64,000 nt of DNA from Poriferisulfidus sp965221375 (GTDB lineage Bacteria > Pseudomonadota > Gammaproteobacteria > Poriferisulfidales > Poriferisulfidaceae), in the NCBI GenBank assembly GCA_965221375.1, contig OZ244883.1, forward strand, positions 124,001 through 188,000. Reading direction: 5' to 3'. The translations under genes were made by a program, and so were the position numbers. This document shows positions 15,237 to 25,547 of the stretch, one piece after another; within the stretch, counting starts at the first letter, position 1, and each line of letters opens with the position of its first letter. The notes under the pieces are model-generated. The model did not search any database, had not been told where the DNA came from, and saw only the letters and a program-made list of their open reading frames with translations.

Positions 15237-17639
15237 TTAAAACAATTGCTCAGGAATATCGATCGTCTTTTGATCTTTCGGCAGTGTGCCGGAATCACTG
15301 GACAACTGACTCGGCACGTGTTCCTCCCGAAAAGTCTCCACCACGCTGTTGACACTGTTCGGCCCGGCAAGAAGCCCGTTTTCCGGATCGATGCGGGCTT
15401 GAACCATACCGGGCGGCATCTCCATGGGAATCTCAGGCACCGAGGCCAAGGCCACTTTCATAAAATCCATCCATAGCGGCAGTGCCGCCACCCCGCCGAC
15501 TTCGCGGCGCCCCAGTTTTTCGAAATCGTCGCGGCCCACCCAGGCGGTGGCAACCAGCTGATTGTTGAACCCGCTGAACCAGGCATCGCGCTGATCGTTG
15601 GTGGTGCCGGTTTTGCCGGCCAGGTCGTTGCGACCCAGTTCCATGGCGCGACGACCTGTGCCTCTTTTGACCACATCCCGCAACATGCTGACAATCTGGT
15701 AGTGAACACGTCGGTCCAGTACCCGCGGGGCAGCATTTTCCGGAGGCAGCAACGGCAAATTCGGATCCGCTGTCGGCGATGATGCCATCTTCAGCCTCTG
15801 GCAGGCTTCGTCGCACACGCGACGGGCATCGCTGACATACACCAATTGCCCGCGATGGTCTTCAACACGCTCGATTAAGTACGGCTCAACTTTGTAGCCT
15901 CCGTTGGCGAACACTGCAAATCCCGTGGACATCTCCAAAGGCGTCGCCTCGCCGGACCCCAATGCCAATGTCAGATTTTTGGGCAGTTCTTCCGCATCAA
16001 AACCAAAACGTTCCACGAACTGGCGCACGTACTCGTTGCCCAAACTGTCCAGCAGGCGCACGGAGACCACATTGCGCGAGAACGTCAATGCCGTGCGCAA
16101 GCGCGTCGGGCCGTAAAACTGCCCGCTGTAATTGGCGGGACGCCACACGCCCTCGAAGCCCTGATCGTGATACACGACCGGTGCGTCATTGATGATGGTA
16201 GCCGGCGTATAGCCCTTTTCCAATGCGGCCGCATACAAAAACGGCTTGAAGCCGGAACCGGGCTGACGGCGGGCCTGGGCGGCTCGGTTGAATTTGCTCA
16301 ACGCAAAATCAAATCCTCCGGTCAACGCCCGAATGGCCCCATTGTTCGGGTCCATCGCCACCAGTGCGCTGGAGGCCTCCGGAATCTGGCGCAACCGCCA
16401 GACATCCTCCTCAAAAACCAAGTGCACCACATCACCCGCGCGCAGTACCTCTGCGGTGGACTCGGGAGGCGGCCCGCGACGGTTGACGTCCAGCATCGGA
16501 CGCGCCCACAGAATTTCTTTCAGTGTCAACTCCGCCCAGCGTCCATTCCCCAGATAAAGATGTGCGACATCTTTGGCGGCGTGTGTCACCAAGCCGTTTT
16601 GAAAGCCTCCCTTGGTCGGGAAAGAGCGCAGCAACTTGTCCAGTTCCTGTTGCGAGGCTGGAATGGGATCGACATGGTGCGGCGCACCCCGCCAACCATG
16701 GCGCAAGTCATAACGGATCAAGGCCCGCCGCACCGCCTGGTTGGCGGTCACCTGCAGCTTTGCGTCCAGCGTCGCATGTACGGTATAGCCGGCGGTATAC
16801 GCCGCCGGACCGTAGCGCTTGACCATTTCCGCCCGAATCATTTCGCTGGCGTACGGTGCGGTCGCCGTTGCGTGACCTCGGCTGGGTCGGGCCGTCACTG
16901 GAGCCTGCACCGCTTCCTCATGCTGCTCCGGAGTGATGTAATTTTCATGCAGCATGCGATCCAGCACATAGTGGCGTCGCTGGGTCGAGCCTTCCGGACT
17001 GGTAAAAGGATTAAGCGTGGAAGGAGCTTTGGGCAAGCCGGCAATGGTCGCGATCTGCGCCAGCGTCAAGTCCCGCGGCAACGCACCGTAATACACTTCC
17101 GCCGCCGCGCCCACTCCATAGGCGCGCTGACCCAAAAAAATCTTGTTCAGGTAAAGCGTCAGAATCTCGTCTTTACTCAACTCCTGCTCGATGCGCAATG
17201 CCAGATAAATCTCGCGCAACTTGCGGGTGAAATGACGTTGCCGGCCCAAATAAAAATTCCGGGCCAGCTGCATGGTGATGGTGCTGCCTCCTTGGCGAAT
17301 CCGGCCGCTGCGGATCAGTGATACTGCTGCACGCACCAGGGCCTGGACATCCACGCCGTAATGCTCGTAAAAACGCGCATCCTCGGAGGCGATAAACGCC
17401 TGGCGCATCTGTTCGGGAATATCGTCCAGAACGGTGGGAATGCGCCGCTTGGCACCATAGGCGGCAAGCAGTTCGCCGTCCCGTGAAAACACGCGCAACG
17501 GCGTTTCCAACTTGACTTCGCGCAACTCCGCTACCGTCGGCATGCTCGGCTGCACATACAGATACCCGCCCAACAGCGTCATCCCGCCCAGCAACATGGC
17601 GAAGCCGACGACGCGAAGCATGCGACGAAAAATGATCAT
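15237..17639 (-). CDS. mrcA: Penicillin-binding protein 1A
   Basis: 800 residues. This bifunctional inner-membrane enzyme polymerises glycan strands and cross-links peptides. An N-terminal anchor (about 8-28) is followed by the GT51 domain with E86 in SEDARFYEHYG and GGSTITMQLARN (117-128), an OB-like insert, and the transpeptidase with SGFK (462-465), SRN (521-523) and KTG (676-678). In many gammaproteobacteria it is divergent from pilMNOPQ-aroKB; here it is divergent directly from aroK with no pil genes between. Confidence 0.95.
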   Translation of the reverse strand: MIIFRRMLRVVGFAMLLGGMTLLGGYLYVQPSMPTVAELREVKLETPLRVFSRDGELLAAYGAKRRIPTVLDDIPEQMRQAFIASEDARFYEHYGVDVQALVRAAVSLIRSGRIRQGGSTITMQLARNFYLGRQRHFTRKLREIYLALRIEQELSKDEILTLYLNKIFLGQRAYGVGAAAEVYYGALPRDLTLAQIATIAGLPKAPSTLNPFTSPEGSTQRRHYVLDRMLHENYITPEQHEEAVQAPVTARPSRGHATATAPYASEMIRAEMVKRYGPAAYTAGYTVHATLDAKLQVTANQAVRRALIRYDLRHGWRGAPHHVDPIPASQQELDKLLRSFPTKGGFQNGLVTHAAKDVAHLYLGNGRWAELTLKEILWARPMLDVNRRGPPPESTAEVLRAGDVVHLVFEEDVWRLRQIPEASSALVAMDPNNGAIRALTGGFDFALSKFNRAAQARRQPGSGFKPFLYAAALEKGYTPATIINDAPVVYHDQGFEGVWRPANYSGQFYGPTRLRTALTFSRNVVSVRLLDSLGNEYVRQFVERFGFDAEELPKNLTLALGSGEATPLEMSTGFAVFANGGYKVEPYLIERVEDHRGQLVYVSDARRVCDEACQRLKMASSPTADPNLPLLPPENAAPRVLDRRVHYQIVSMLRDVVKRGTGRRAMELGRNDLAGKTGTTNDQRDAWFSGFNNQLVATAWVGRDDFEKLGRREVGGVAALPLWMDFMKVALASVPEIPMEMPPGMVQARIDPENGLLAGPNSVNSVVETFREEHVPSQLSSDSGTLPKDQKTIDIPEQLF

Positions 17640-17696
17640 TCGTAATTTCTCACTGTGTCGTGCAGTATATTGTGCGGCAAAGGCCCGCTACTCTTT

Positions 17697-18224
17697 ATGA
17701 CAATCCATCGCCCCAATATCTTCCTGGTCGGCCCGATGGGGGCCGGCAAAACCACCTTGGGCAAGCGCTTAGCGCAACTGACCCGACGTGCCTTCGTCGA
17801 CAGCGACGCGATTCTGTGCGAGCGCGCCGGCCTGACGGTGTCGGAGATTTTCTCGCTGGAAGGCGAGGACGGGTTCCGCCGACATGAGAGTCGCCTCATT
17901 GACGAGTTGACCCAGCAATCCGACATTGTGCTGGCGACCGGCGGGGGCGCGGTGCTGGATGCCGGCAATCGGCGTTGGCTCGGTGCGCGCGGGGTGGTGT
18001 TTTATTTACGGGCCTCACCGGCGATTCAGTGGCAACGCACCCGACACAGCCGTCATCGCCCGCTGCTACAGGCCGACGATCCGCAAGGCACTCTGGAACG
18101 CTTGTTCGCAGAGCGGGACCCGCTTTATCAGGAAGTCTGCGATCATCAGATCGACATCGATTCCCTGGCGCCGGATGCAGCCTGTCAAAAAATCCTGACG
18201 CATCTGGGCGGACCCGACGCATAA
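17697..18224 (+). CDS. aroK: Shikimate kinase
   Basis: 175 residues. It phosphorylates shikimate with ATP in chorismate synthesis. P-loop GPMGAGKTT (12-20), the shikimate-binding DSD motif (FVDSDAILCE), GGGAVL and the lid Arg in RHRPLL are present. ATG 17697 was chosen because the P-loop then lies at its normal distance. The next chorismate gene, aroB, is separated by an oppositely oriented permease. Confidence 0.95.
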   Translation: MTIHRPNIFLVGPMGAGKTTLGKRLAQLTRRAFVDSDAILCERAGLTVSEIFSLEGEDGFRRHESRLIDELTQQSDIVLATGGGAVLDAGNRRWLGARGVVFYLRASPAIQWQRTRHSRHRPLLQADDPQGTLERLFAERDPLYQEVCDHQIDIDSLAPDAACQKILTHLGGPDA

Positions 18225-18238
18225 GTCGGGCTTTTGAT

Positions 18239-19993
18239 TTAAATATTCTTTTCGGGGTCCACGCGGACCGTCACGATGTCCGTGTCATGATATTGCTGAT
18301 GGTGGACGGACGAAGCAAAATGCCGCAACAATCGCAGCGACAGTTCCGGATCTGTCCCGGATTTATCAATCCGTCTGCCCAGCAGGGCGATCCGATCCTC
18401 GATATTTTTCTCGCCGGGTGCGACGATAAATTCCAGGACTGCACCTCCCGCCTCTTTGCGCGCGATTAAAAGCAAGTTTCGAGGGGGTGCGTCCCCGTCG
18501 CTTTTTTCTTCATTCTGCTGCACAAGCGTCGTAAACGCCTCCTCCGAAACCGCATCCAGTCGATGCGACAACGCATCGTCCATGTTGTTCTGCGATGCAA
18601 AGGTGGCTACAAACTCCCCAATCTCCGACAATGCGGAAGCCTCCAGCGGCACCTGCTTGCGATGACGGCGAGGGGCGACCCATTCCAGAAACAGCGTCAG
18701 CAGAATCGCTACCAGGCCCCCGGCCGTCATGCCGTTCTCCAGTAGCCCGCCGGCGAATCCGGCGAAGTACTCGGGAAAAATCAGGCCGTTTTGAAAACCC
18801 ACTCCGACCCAGAATGCTGCTCCGGCAATCAGGCTCTGCCGATAGTCAATCCCGTCCTGGACAACAATCTTCATGCCCAACACGAACAGCATCGCCAGCA
18901 GCACCGCGATGTACGCCGCCGCAACCGAACCCGGGATGGCCAACACCACCGCGAGCGCTTTGGGAAGGAAGGCGATAATCACGAATACCAGCCCCAGGGC
19001 AATCCCCACATGACGGGAGGCGACGCCGGTCAGTTCGGTCACGGCCACGCTGATGGAGTAAGTCGTGTTCGGGACGGTGGCGGCCAGACCGGACAGCAGG
19101 TTGCCCATGCCGTCGGCTGACACGGCGCCCTGTACCGAGCGGAAATCCACCGCTCGCGGTCGATGCCAGGAGATGCGCTGCACGGCAATGGCATCGCCGA
19201 TTGTCTCGGTGGCGCCGACCAGGGTGACCACCACAAACCCCGGAAGAAGCGCCCAGAAAACCGGCCCGAAACTCAAATCAATCCCCGGCCATGCGCCTTC
19301 CGGCAAGCCGATCCACGAAGCCTCCAGCACCCGCTCCACATCGTAAAGGCCGTAAAACCCGGCGACAACCGAACCCACGACGACCCCGATAAATGGGGCC
19401 CAGAGCCGGTAGGCGCCGGTCGCCGTGAGCGTAATGCCGGCGATGGCAAGCAAGGTCACCAGAACACTGGTGGAGACCGCCGACATGGAACTGCCGTCCG
19501 GCACGTACGTCATCTGCTCGAAGATGATCGACATCACGGAGACCGGAATCAGCATGATGACCGTCCCGGTGACGGTCGGGGTCAAGATGCGCCGGAGCAG
19601 AGACAGCCGCGTGGCGAGGATGAACTGAAGCAGCGCCGAGACCAGCACCAATGTGGCGAGCATCGCAGGCCCACCTTGTGCCAGCGCCGCCACGCAGATG
19701 GCGATAAATGCCCCGGACGTGCCCATGGCCAGTACGTAGCCCGCCCCGAACCGGCCGAACCGAACCGCCTGCATAATGGTGGAGATGCCGCCGATTGCGA
19801 CCGCCGCGAACACCGCCCACGACAAGTAGGATTCGGTGCCGCCGGCCGCCCGCACGACAATCGCCGGGGTCAGGACGATACTGCCGACGATCAGCAGTGC
19901 AAGCTGAAGACCCAGACCCGCCACCAGCGGCGTCGGCGGTTTCTCATCGGCCTCGTACCTTAAGCCTGTCGGTGAATCCGCACCCTTCTTCAT
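18239..19993 (-). CDS. NCS2-family (uracil/xanthine permease-type) transporter with C-terminal extension
   Basis: About 584 residues from ATG 19993; the frame is open to GTG 20044, but the extra residues are unlike the family start. There are about 12-14 membrane helices, with the NCS2 core GATETIGDAIAVQ (about residue 265) and PNTTYSISVAVTELTGVASR. The family takes up nucleobases with H+ or Na+. After the last helix a 150-residue hydrophilic tail (from RRHRKQVPLE) has no domain I recognise. The substrate cannot be told. It lies between aroK and aroB on the opposite strand. Confidence 0.8.
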   Translation of the reverse strand: MKKGADSPTGLRYEADEKPPTPLVAGLGLQLALLIVGSIVLTPAIVVRAAGGTESYLSWAVFAAVAIGGISTIMQAVRFGRFGAGYVLAMGTSGAFIAICVAALAQGGPAMLATLVLVSALLQFILATRLSLLRRILTPTVTGTVIMLIPVSVMSIIFEQMTYVPDGSSMSAVSTSVLVTLLAIAGITLTATGAYRLWAPFIGVVVGSVVAGFYGLYDVERVLEASWIGLPEGAWPGIDLSFGPVFWALLPGFVVVTLVGATETIGDAIAVQRISWHRPRAVDFRSVQGAVSADGMGNLLSGLAATVPNTTYSISVAVTELTGVASRHVGIALGLVFVIIAFLPKALAVVLAIPGSVAAAYIAVLLAMLFVLGMKIVVQDGIDYRQSLIAGAAFWVGVGFQNGLIFPEYFAGFAGGLLENGMTAGGLVAILLTLFLEWVAPRRHRKQVPLEASALSEIGEFVATFASQNNMDDALSHRLDAVSEEAFTTLVQQNEEKSDGDAPPRNLLLIARKEAGGAVLEFIVAPGEKNIEDRIALLGRRIDKSGTDPELSLRLLRHFASSVHHQQYHDTDIVTVRVDPEKNI

Positions 19994-20173
19994 CAGCGCA
20001 ACACCCGCCCCCGCATAAAAATCCGCCAAGAGATAGTACAGCACTCACTTGACGCTTCCAAAGGTCGGAAGGCAGAAAAAGGGTATCAACCGCTTTGCCG
20101 CATATCCGCTGCCGTCGGTCGGCCAGCCGCCTGCCGGATAAAATAGGCGCAGCCTCAACAACCTCCTCTTCCC

Positions 20174-21250
20174 ATGCGCGAGTTGACCGTCGACCTCAAG
20201 GATGCGTCATACCCGATTCTGATTGGCGACCATCTTCTGCAGGACCCCCGCAGCTGGGAACACTTCGTCGGCCCCACGGCCGCCGTGATCACGCAACCCA
20301 GCGTCGAGTCTCTCTATGCCCGCCCCATGGCGCAGGCACTGGGCGCCCGTTGCCGGGGCTGTTACGTCCTGCCGGATGGCGAGCCGCATAAAACCTTGGA
20401 GACGCTGCAGGGCCTTTATACCTGGCTGCTGGAGCAGGAACTTGAGCGCGACACGACGCTGATTGCCGTCGGCGGGGGCATGGTCGGCGACATGACGGGG
20501 TTTGCGGCGGCGACCTATATGCGCGGCGTGAACTTCCTGCAGGTGCCCACCACGCTGCTGGCCCAGGTCGATGCGTCCGTCGGCGGCAAGACCGGTGTCA
20601 ACCACCCGCTGGGCAAAAACATGATCGGCGCGTTCTGGCAGCCGCAGGCCGTCTTGATTGATCCCACCACGTTAGGCAGTCTGCCTGCCCGCGAAATACA
20701 CGCCGGCATTGCCGAGATCATCAAATACGGCCTGCTCGGCGATGCGGACTTTTTCGCCTGGCTGGAAGAACACATCGAGGAACTCGTAGACCTGCAGCCG
20801 GAAGCGCTGGGTTATGCGATTGAGACGTCCTGCGCTTGCAAAGCGCGGATTGTCGGCGCCGACGAGCGCGAACGCACCGGCACACGGGCGTTGCTGAATC
20901 TGGGTCATACGTTCGCCCATGCCATTGAGACGGAGCAGGACTACGCACAGTGGCTGCACGGCGAGGCCGTCGCCTGCGGCATGGCGCTTGCGGCCGACTT
21001 GTCGGTACGGTTGGGCTGGCTGGGCGAGGCAGAAGCAGATCGCATTCGCGCCCTGCTGCAACGCGGCGGACTGCCCACAGCCTTGCCAGATGATTTGGAA
21101 CCTGAACGGCTTCGCAGCCACATGCGCCACGACAAGAAAAACACCAGTGGCAAGCAACGTCTGATTCTGCTGCGCGCCATCGGGCAGGCGGAGTTGACCG
21201 ATCAGGCGCCGGAAGAACTGTTGCTCGCGACCCTGTCCGCCAAATCCTGA
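20174..21250 (+). CDS. aroB: 3-dehydroquinate synthase
   Basis: 358 residues. It converts DAHP to 3-dehydroquinate, with NAD+ and a divalent metal. The NAD loop GGGMVGDMTGFAAATYMRG, QVDASVGGKTGVNHPLGKN and the metal histidines in LGHTFAHAIE and WLHGEAVACGM are intact. It is followed 5 bp later by the dNTPase gene, a common gammaproteobacterial order. Separated from aroK by the permease. Confidence 0.96.
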   Translation: MRELTVDLKDASYPILIGDHLLQDPRSWEHFVGPTAAVITQPSVESLYARPMAQALGARCRGCYVLPDGEPHKTLETLQGLYTWLLEQELERDTTLIAVGGGMVGDMTGFAAATYMRGVNFLQVPTTLLAQVDASVGGKTGVNHPLGKNMIGAFWQPQAVLIDPTTLGSLPAREIHAGIAEIIKYGLLGDADFFAWLEEHIEELVDLQPEALGYAIETSCACKARIVGADERERTGTRALLNLGHTFAHAIETEQDYAQWLHGEAVACGMALAADLSVRLGWLGEAEADRIRALLQRGGLPTALPDDLEPERLRSHMRHDKKNTSGKQRLILLRAIGQAELTDQAPEELLLATLSAKS

Positions 21251-21255
21251 TCTGC

Positions 21256-22455
21256 ATGGCCGTCGACCTACTTCCCGAACAACCCGGTCAGGCAGCAAGT
21301 TGCGAACTGGCCGCCTATGCGGCCAGTGCCGAACAGTCCCGCGGACGCCTTCATTCGGAGTCGGAAGACCCTTACCGCACGCCCTATCAGCGCGACTGCG
21401 ACCGGATTATCCACTCCGCCGCTTTTCGCAGCCTCGAATACAAGACCCAGGTCATGGTCAACCATGCCGATGGGTTGTTTCGCACCCGGCTGACCCACAG
21501 CATGGAAGTCGCCAAACTGGCCCGGGCTTTGACCCGGGCGCTGCGACTGAATGAAGATTTGGCGGAGGCCATTGCCCTGGCGCATGATTTGGGGCACACG
21601 CCTTTTGGGCATACCGGACAGAGCACCTTAAACCGCTGCATGCAGGACTACGGCGGCTTCGAGCACAACCTGCAGTCGTTGCGCGTGATTGACGAGCTGG
21701 AGCACAAGTATGCAAATTTCCCGGGGCTGAATTTAACCTTCGAGACCCGCGAGGGTGTCCTGAAACGCTGCGGTCCGGAACTGGCGGGCAGTCTGGGCGA
21801 TGTCGGCGAGCGGTTTGTGAAGAACGAGTACCCCACTCTGGAAGCCCAATTGGTGGATATTGCCGACCGTATCGCCTACACCAACCATGACCTGGACGAC
21901 GGTCTGCGCCTGCACCTGCTGGACCTGGACGCGGTCCGAGGATTGGAGTTGTACGCCCAGGCGTATGAAGCCGCCGATCGTGCCACCCCGGATCTGCCCC
22001 AACACTCTCTGCTGCATGAAACCAACCGACGTCTGATCAGCGCCATGATGGTGGATTTGATTGAGACGACTCAAAGCCAGATTGAGCGCGTCAAGCCGGA
22101 CTCCGTACAGGAGGTGCGCGAATGCGGCGAAGCGCTGGCCCGCTTCAGCAGCGACATGCACCAAAGCCTGGCGCCGGTCACCCGCTTTCTGCATGAACAC
22201 TACTATGAGCATTACCAGCTGAAACGCATGGGCACCAAGGCCCGAAAAATCATAGAAGATTTGTTTGGCGCTTTTATGGAGACCCCACACCTGCTGCCCA
22301 AATCCGTCGCCCAGCACGTGCAGGATAAAGAGCAAAGCAACGGCGCCGCCGGACGCGCTCGCGCCATTGCCGATTACATCGCCAGCCTCAGCGACCGCCG
22401 CATTCTTTCGGAGTACCGAAAAGTCTTCGATGTGACCGAGCGCATGGAGCTTTAA
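21256..22455 (+). CDS. dgt: Deoxyguanosinetriphosphate triphosphohydrolase-like protein (HD domain)
   Basis: 399 residues. It hydrolyses dNTPs to deoxynucleosides and triphosphate. HD-domain metal ligands are in RLTHSMEVAKLAR and AHDLGHTPFGHTGQ, and the Asp in YTNHDLDDGLR completes the set. The N-terminal RTPYQRDCDRIIHSAAFRSL is typical of the dGTPase-like group. Close behind aroB, so probably co-transcribed. Confidence 0.92.
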   Translation: MAVDLLPEQPGQAASCELAAYAASAEQSRGRLHSESEDPYRTPYQRDCDRIIHSAAFRSLEYKTQVMVNHADGLFRTRLTHSMEVAKLARALTRALRLNEDLAEAIALAHDLGHTPFGHTGQSTLNRCMQDYGGFEHNLQSLRVIDELEHKYANFPGLNLTFETREGVLKRCGPELAGSLGDVGERFVKNEYPTLEAQLVDIADRIAYTNHDLDDGLRLHLLDLDAVRGLELYAQAYEAADRATPDLPQHSLLHETNRRLISAMMVDLIETTQSQIERVKPDSVQEVRECGEALARFSSDMHQSLAPVTRFLHEHYYEHYQLKRMGTKARKIIEDLFGAFMETPHLLPKSVAQHVQDKEQSNGAAGRARAIADYIASLSDRRILSEYRKVFDVTERMEL

Positions 22456-22550
22456 AAAGGGCTCCATGCAACCCTTATAAACCGTCGCGACGACTTGCCG
22501 ATGTTACAATCTCCCACCCGAAGCCTTCCCGCGCACGCGCTTCGGCAACC

Positions 22551-23408
22551 ATGACGTTTCAAGAACTTCTCCGCCAGTTGGAAGATTACTGGGCCGCACA
22601 AGGCTGTGCCATTCTGCCCATCCATGATCTGCCGATGGGCGCGGCGACGTTTCATCCGGAAATCTTTTTCCGGGCCCTCGGCCCGGACCCCTGGAAATGC
22701 GCGTTCGCGCAGCCCTGCCGTCGTCCCACCGACGGGCGGTACGGCGAAAACCCGAACCGCTTACAACGTTACTACCAGTTTCAAGTCGCACTCAAACCGT
22801 CCCCGGACTCCATTCAGGAGTTGTATCTCCAGTCGCTTGAGCATCTCGGCATCGCTTCGGACAAAAACGACGTACGCTTCGTGGAAGACGACTGGGAATC
22901 CCCGACTTTAGGCGCCTGGGGCTTGGGCTGGGAAGTCCAACTCAACGGAATTGAGATCAGTCAATTTACCTACTTCCAACAAGTCGGCGGGCTTGAATGC
23001 AATCCGACGCTGGGAGAGATCACCTACGGACTGGAGCGTTTGGCCATGCTTCTTCAAGACGTCGAGAATGTGTTTGATCTGGTCTGGAGCCGCAGCGACA
23101 CCGATACAGTCACTTATGGGCAACTGTTTCACCGCAACGAAAAGGAACAGTCCGCCTACAACTTTGACCACGCCTCCACGGAAGGGCTGCTCGCCCAATT
23201 CGAAGAAGCCGAGCGCGAATGCAGCCGTCTCGTCGAACATAACCTGCCGCTGCCGGCGTACGATCAACTGCTCGCCTGCTCGCACAGTTTCAATTTGCTG
23301 GATGCCCGGCATGCCATCTCGGTCACAGACCGGCAGAAATACATTTTGCGCATCCGGCGACTTGCCGAAACCATCGCCAAAGCCTATGTGGGCGAAACGC
23401 CAGCCTGA
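22551..23408 (+). CDS. glyQ: Glycyl-tRNA synthetase alpha subunit
   Basis: 285 residues. The alpha chain of the alpha2beta2 bacterial GlyRS carries the adenylate-forming class II core. Motifs DYWAAQGCAILPIHDLPMGA, RRPTDGRYGENPNRLQRYYQ and YFQQVGGLECNP are intact. A TACAAT -10-like element lies at 22505-22510. glyS follows after 18 bp. Confidence 0.96.
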   Translation: MTFQELLRQLEDYWAAQGCAILPIHDLPMGAATFHPEIFFRALGPDPWKCAFAQPCRRPTDGRYGENPNRLQRYYQFQVALKPSPDSIQELYLQSLEHLGIASDKNDVRFVEDDWESPTLGAWGLGWEVQLNGIEISQFTYFQQVGGLECNPTLGEITYGLERLAMLLQDVENVFDLVWSRSDTDTVTYGQLFHRNEKEQSAYNFDHASTEGLLAQFEEAERECSRLVEHNLPLPAYDQLLACSHSFNLLDARHAISVTDRQKYILRIRRLAETIAKAYVGETPA

Positions 23409-23426
23409 CGCCCCTGTAGTACGGCC

Positions 23427-25544
23427 ATGACGGCGCGATCGGTTTTATTCGAACTCGGCACCGAGGAACTCCCGACCCAGGCGCAACTCACGCTGCCGGA
23501 CATTTTGGCGGACCAGGTCCGCGCCAATCTGGAGACCGCCGAGTTGACATTCGAGCCGGCCATCCAAGCGTATGCATCCAGCCGGCGGCTGGCGCTGCTC
23601 ATCCCGCAGGTCGCCGCCCAAACCCCCGAACGTGAAGAGACCCGTCGCGGGCCTTCGGTGCAGGCGGCGTTCGATGCCGAAGGTGAACCCACCCCGGCAC
23701 TGCGGGGATTTATGAAAGGCTGCCAGGCCTCGGAAGATCAACTGGCGCGTTGGCAACAAGGACAAGACTGTATCGAGACTTCCGCCGGGAAGTGGGTTGC
23801 ATTCACCCGCACCCGCGCCCCGCAAAACTGTCAGGAACTGCTGCCGCAAATCTTCGCCCAGGCCCTGCGGGACCTGCCGCTGCCCAAACGCATGCGCTGG
23901 GGAGCTCAGGATCTCAGTTTCCTGCGACCGGTGCGCTGGGTGGTACTGATGTACGGAGACGAAGTGGTCGAAGGGCAATTGATGGGCTTGCCCTGCGGGC
24001 GGACTTCGCAAGGACACCGCGCACTCAGCGATGGGCAAATCTCTTTTAATCAGGCGGAAGATTATGTGGAAACCTTGAGCCGGCAAGGCCAGGTGCTGAT
24101 CGATGCCGATGCCCGCGCACAAAACATCTCGGAACAGATCGCTATCCTTGAAAAACAACTGGGACACACGGCGGAAGCTTCCGAGACCTTGCTCGATGAA
24201 GTCTGCGCCGGGGTCGAGTTCCCGGTGGTGTTGGCCGGGCACTTGGATTCGTCGTTTGCGGGTCTGCCTGAAGCGGTGGTTTTGGAAGTGCTGGAAGGGC
24301 AGCAGAAATACCTGCCCATGCGTGATTCCGAAGGCGCCCTTGCCAAACATTTTCTGGTCGTCGCCAATGTCCCGGATCCGGAAAACCGCATTCGCCGCGG
24401 AGCGGAAGCGGTGGTGCGCGCGCGACTGCACGATGCCGCTTTTTATCTGCAGCACGACCGGCAACGACCGTTTGCCTCCCGGGTCGAAGACCTTGCGGGC
24501 GTCGCCTTTCACCACAAACTGGGCACGATGCACGAGCGCGCCGAGCGTCTGGTCGCATTAAGCCGGCATCTGGCGCAACGGCTCGGAGAAGACCTCGACC
24601 TTGCCGCCCAGGCTGCCCGTTTATGCAAAGCGGACTTGGGCACCGACATCGTGCAGTCTTTCCCCAAACTCCAAGGCGTGATGGGCGCCCATTACGCACG
24701 GTTGGAAGAAGAACCCGAGGCCGTCTGCACGGCGATTGCCGAACACTACCAGCCGCGTCACGCCGGCGATGCTTTGCCGCAAACACCTCTGGGGCAAATT
24801 CTGGCACTGGCCGACCGTCTGGACATGCTGGCCGGAATCAGCAACATCGATGAGATGCCCACCGGCACCCGCGACCCGCTGGGGATTCGCCGCGCCAGCT
24901 ACGGGATCCTACGTCTGATGGTCGAGGGCCCGATGGGCTTGGACCTGGACGACGAACTGGAGGCCGCCGCGCAAAACTATCCGGAGAATCTGCGCAACGC
25001 CGCCGCGGTGCCGACCGCACATGCATACATGTATGAACGGCTGTCCGCCTACTGCGCCGAACAAGGTCAGGCAAAGGATGCGATCCGCGCGGTGCTGGAG
25101 GCCCCCAGCACACCGGCGCGTCCGATCGATATTCTGGCGCGGATTACGGCCGTCTCCGCATTCAAGCAACTGCCGCAGGCGCGTACGCTGATCGAGACCA
25201 GCCGTCGTCTTCACAACATTCTGGAAGCCGCTGGAGAGATACCGGACGCCACGTCTTTGGACCCGGCGTTAATGGAGCCGGTTGAGACGGCCCTGCAGAC
25301 TCAACTCGAAGACGCCAAAGCTCAGATGAATCAGCATTACCAGCAGCAGAACTATCCGTCGGCGCTGGAGGCTTTATGCGCCCTGGCCGAACCGATTGAT
25401 GCGTTCTTCGAAGAGGTGCTGGTGATGGCGGAAGACGCCAGAATACGGCATAATCGCTTGGGGCTTCTTCAAGAACTTCAGCAGTTGTTCACCACCATTG
25501 CCGATTTCACGGTCTTGCAAGTCCGCAAGGAAGAGGCGGCCTGA
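23427..25544 (+). CDS. glyS: Glycyl-tRNA synthetase beta subunit
   Basis: 705 residues, normal length. The beta subunit binds tRNA-Gly. It starts LFELGTEELPTQAQ, has the HD-like central part (KADLGTDIVQSFPKLQGVMGAHYA) and the C-terminal anticodon-binding region (AFFEEVLVMAEDARIRHNRLGLL). Operon order glyQ-glyS-gmhB-plsC is standard for the class. Confidence 0.96.
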   Translation: MTARSVLFELGTEELPTQAQLTLPDILADQVRANLETAELTFEPAIQAYASSRRLALLIPQVAAQTPEREETRRGPSVQAAFDAEGEPTPALRGFMKGCQASEDQLARWQQGQDCIETSAGKWVAFTRTRAPQNCQELLPQIFAQALRDLPLPKRMRWGAQDLSFLRPVRWVVLMYGDEVVEGQLMGLPCGRTSQGHRALSDGQISFNQAEDYVETLSRQGQVLIDADARAQNISEQIAILEKQLGHTAEASETLLDEVCAGVEFPVVLAGHLDSSFAGLPEAVVLEVLEGQQKYLPMRDSEGALAKHFLVVANVPDPENRIRRGAEAVVRARLHDAAFYLQHDRQRPFASRVEDLAGVAFHHKLGTMHERAERLVALSRHLAQRLGEDLDLAAQAARLCKADLGTDIVQSFPKLQGVMGAHYARLEEEPEAVCTAIAEHYQPRHAGDALPQTPLGQILALADRLDMLAGISNIDEMPTGTRDPLGIRRASYGILRLMVEGPMGLDLDDELEAAAQNYPENLRNAAAVPTAHAYMYERLSAYCAEQGQAKDAIRAVLEAPSTPARPIDILARITAVSAFKQLPQARTLIETSRRLHNILEAAGEIPDATSLDPALMEPVETALQTQLEDAKAQMNQHYQQQNYPSALEALCALAEPIDAFFEEVLVMAEDARIRHNRLGLLQELQQLFTTIADFTVLQVRKEEAA

Positions 25545-25547
25545 TTT

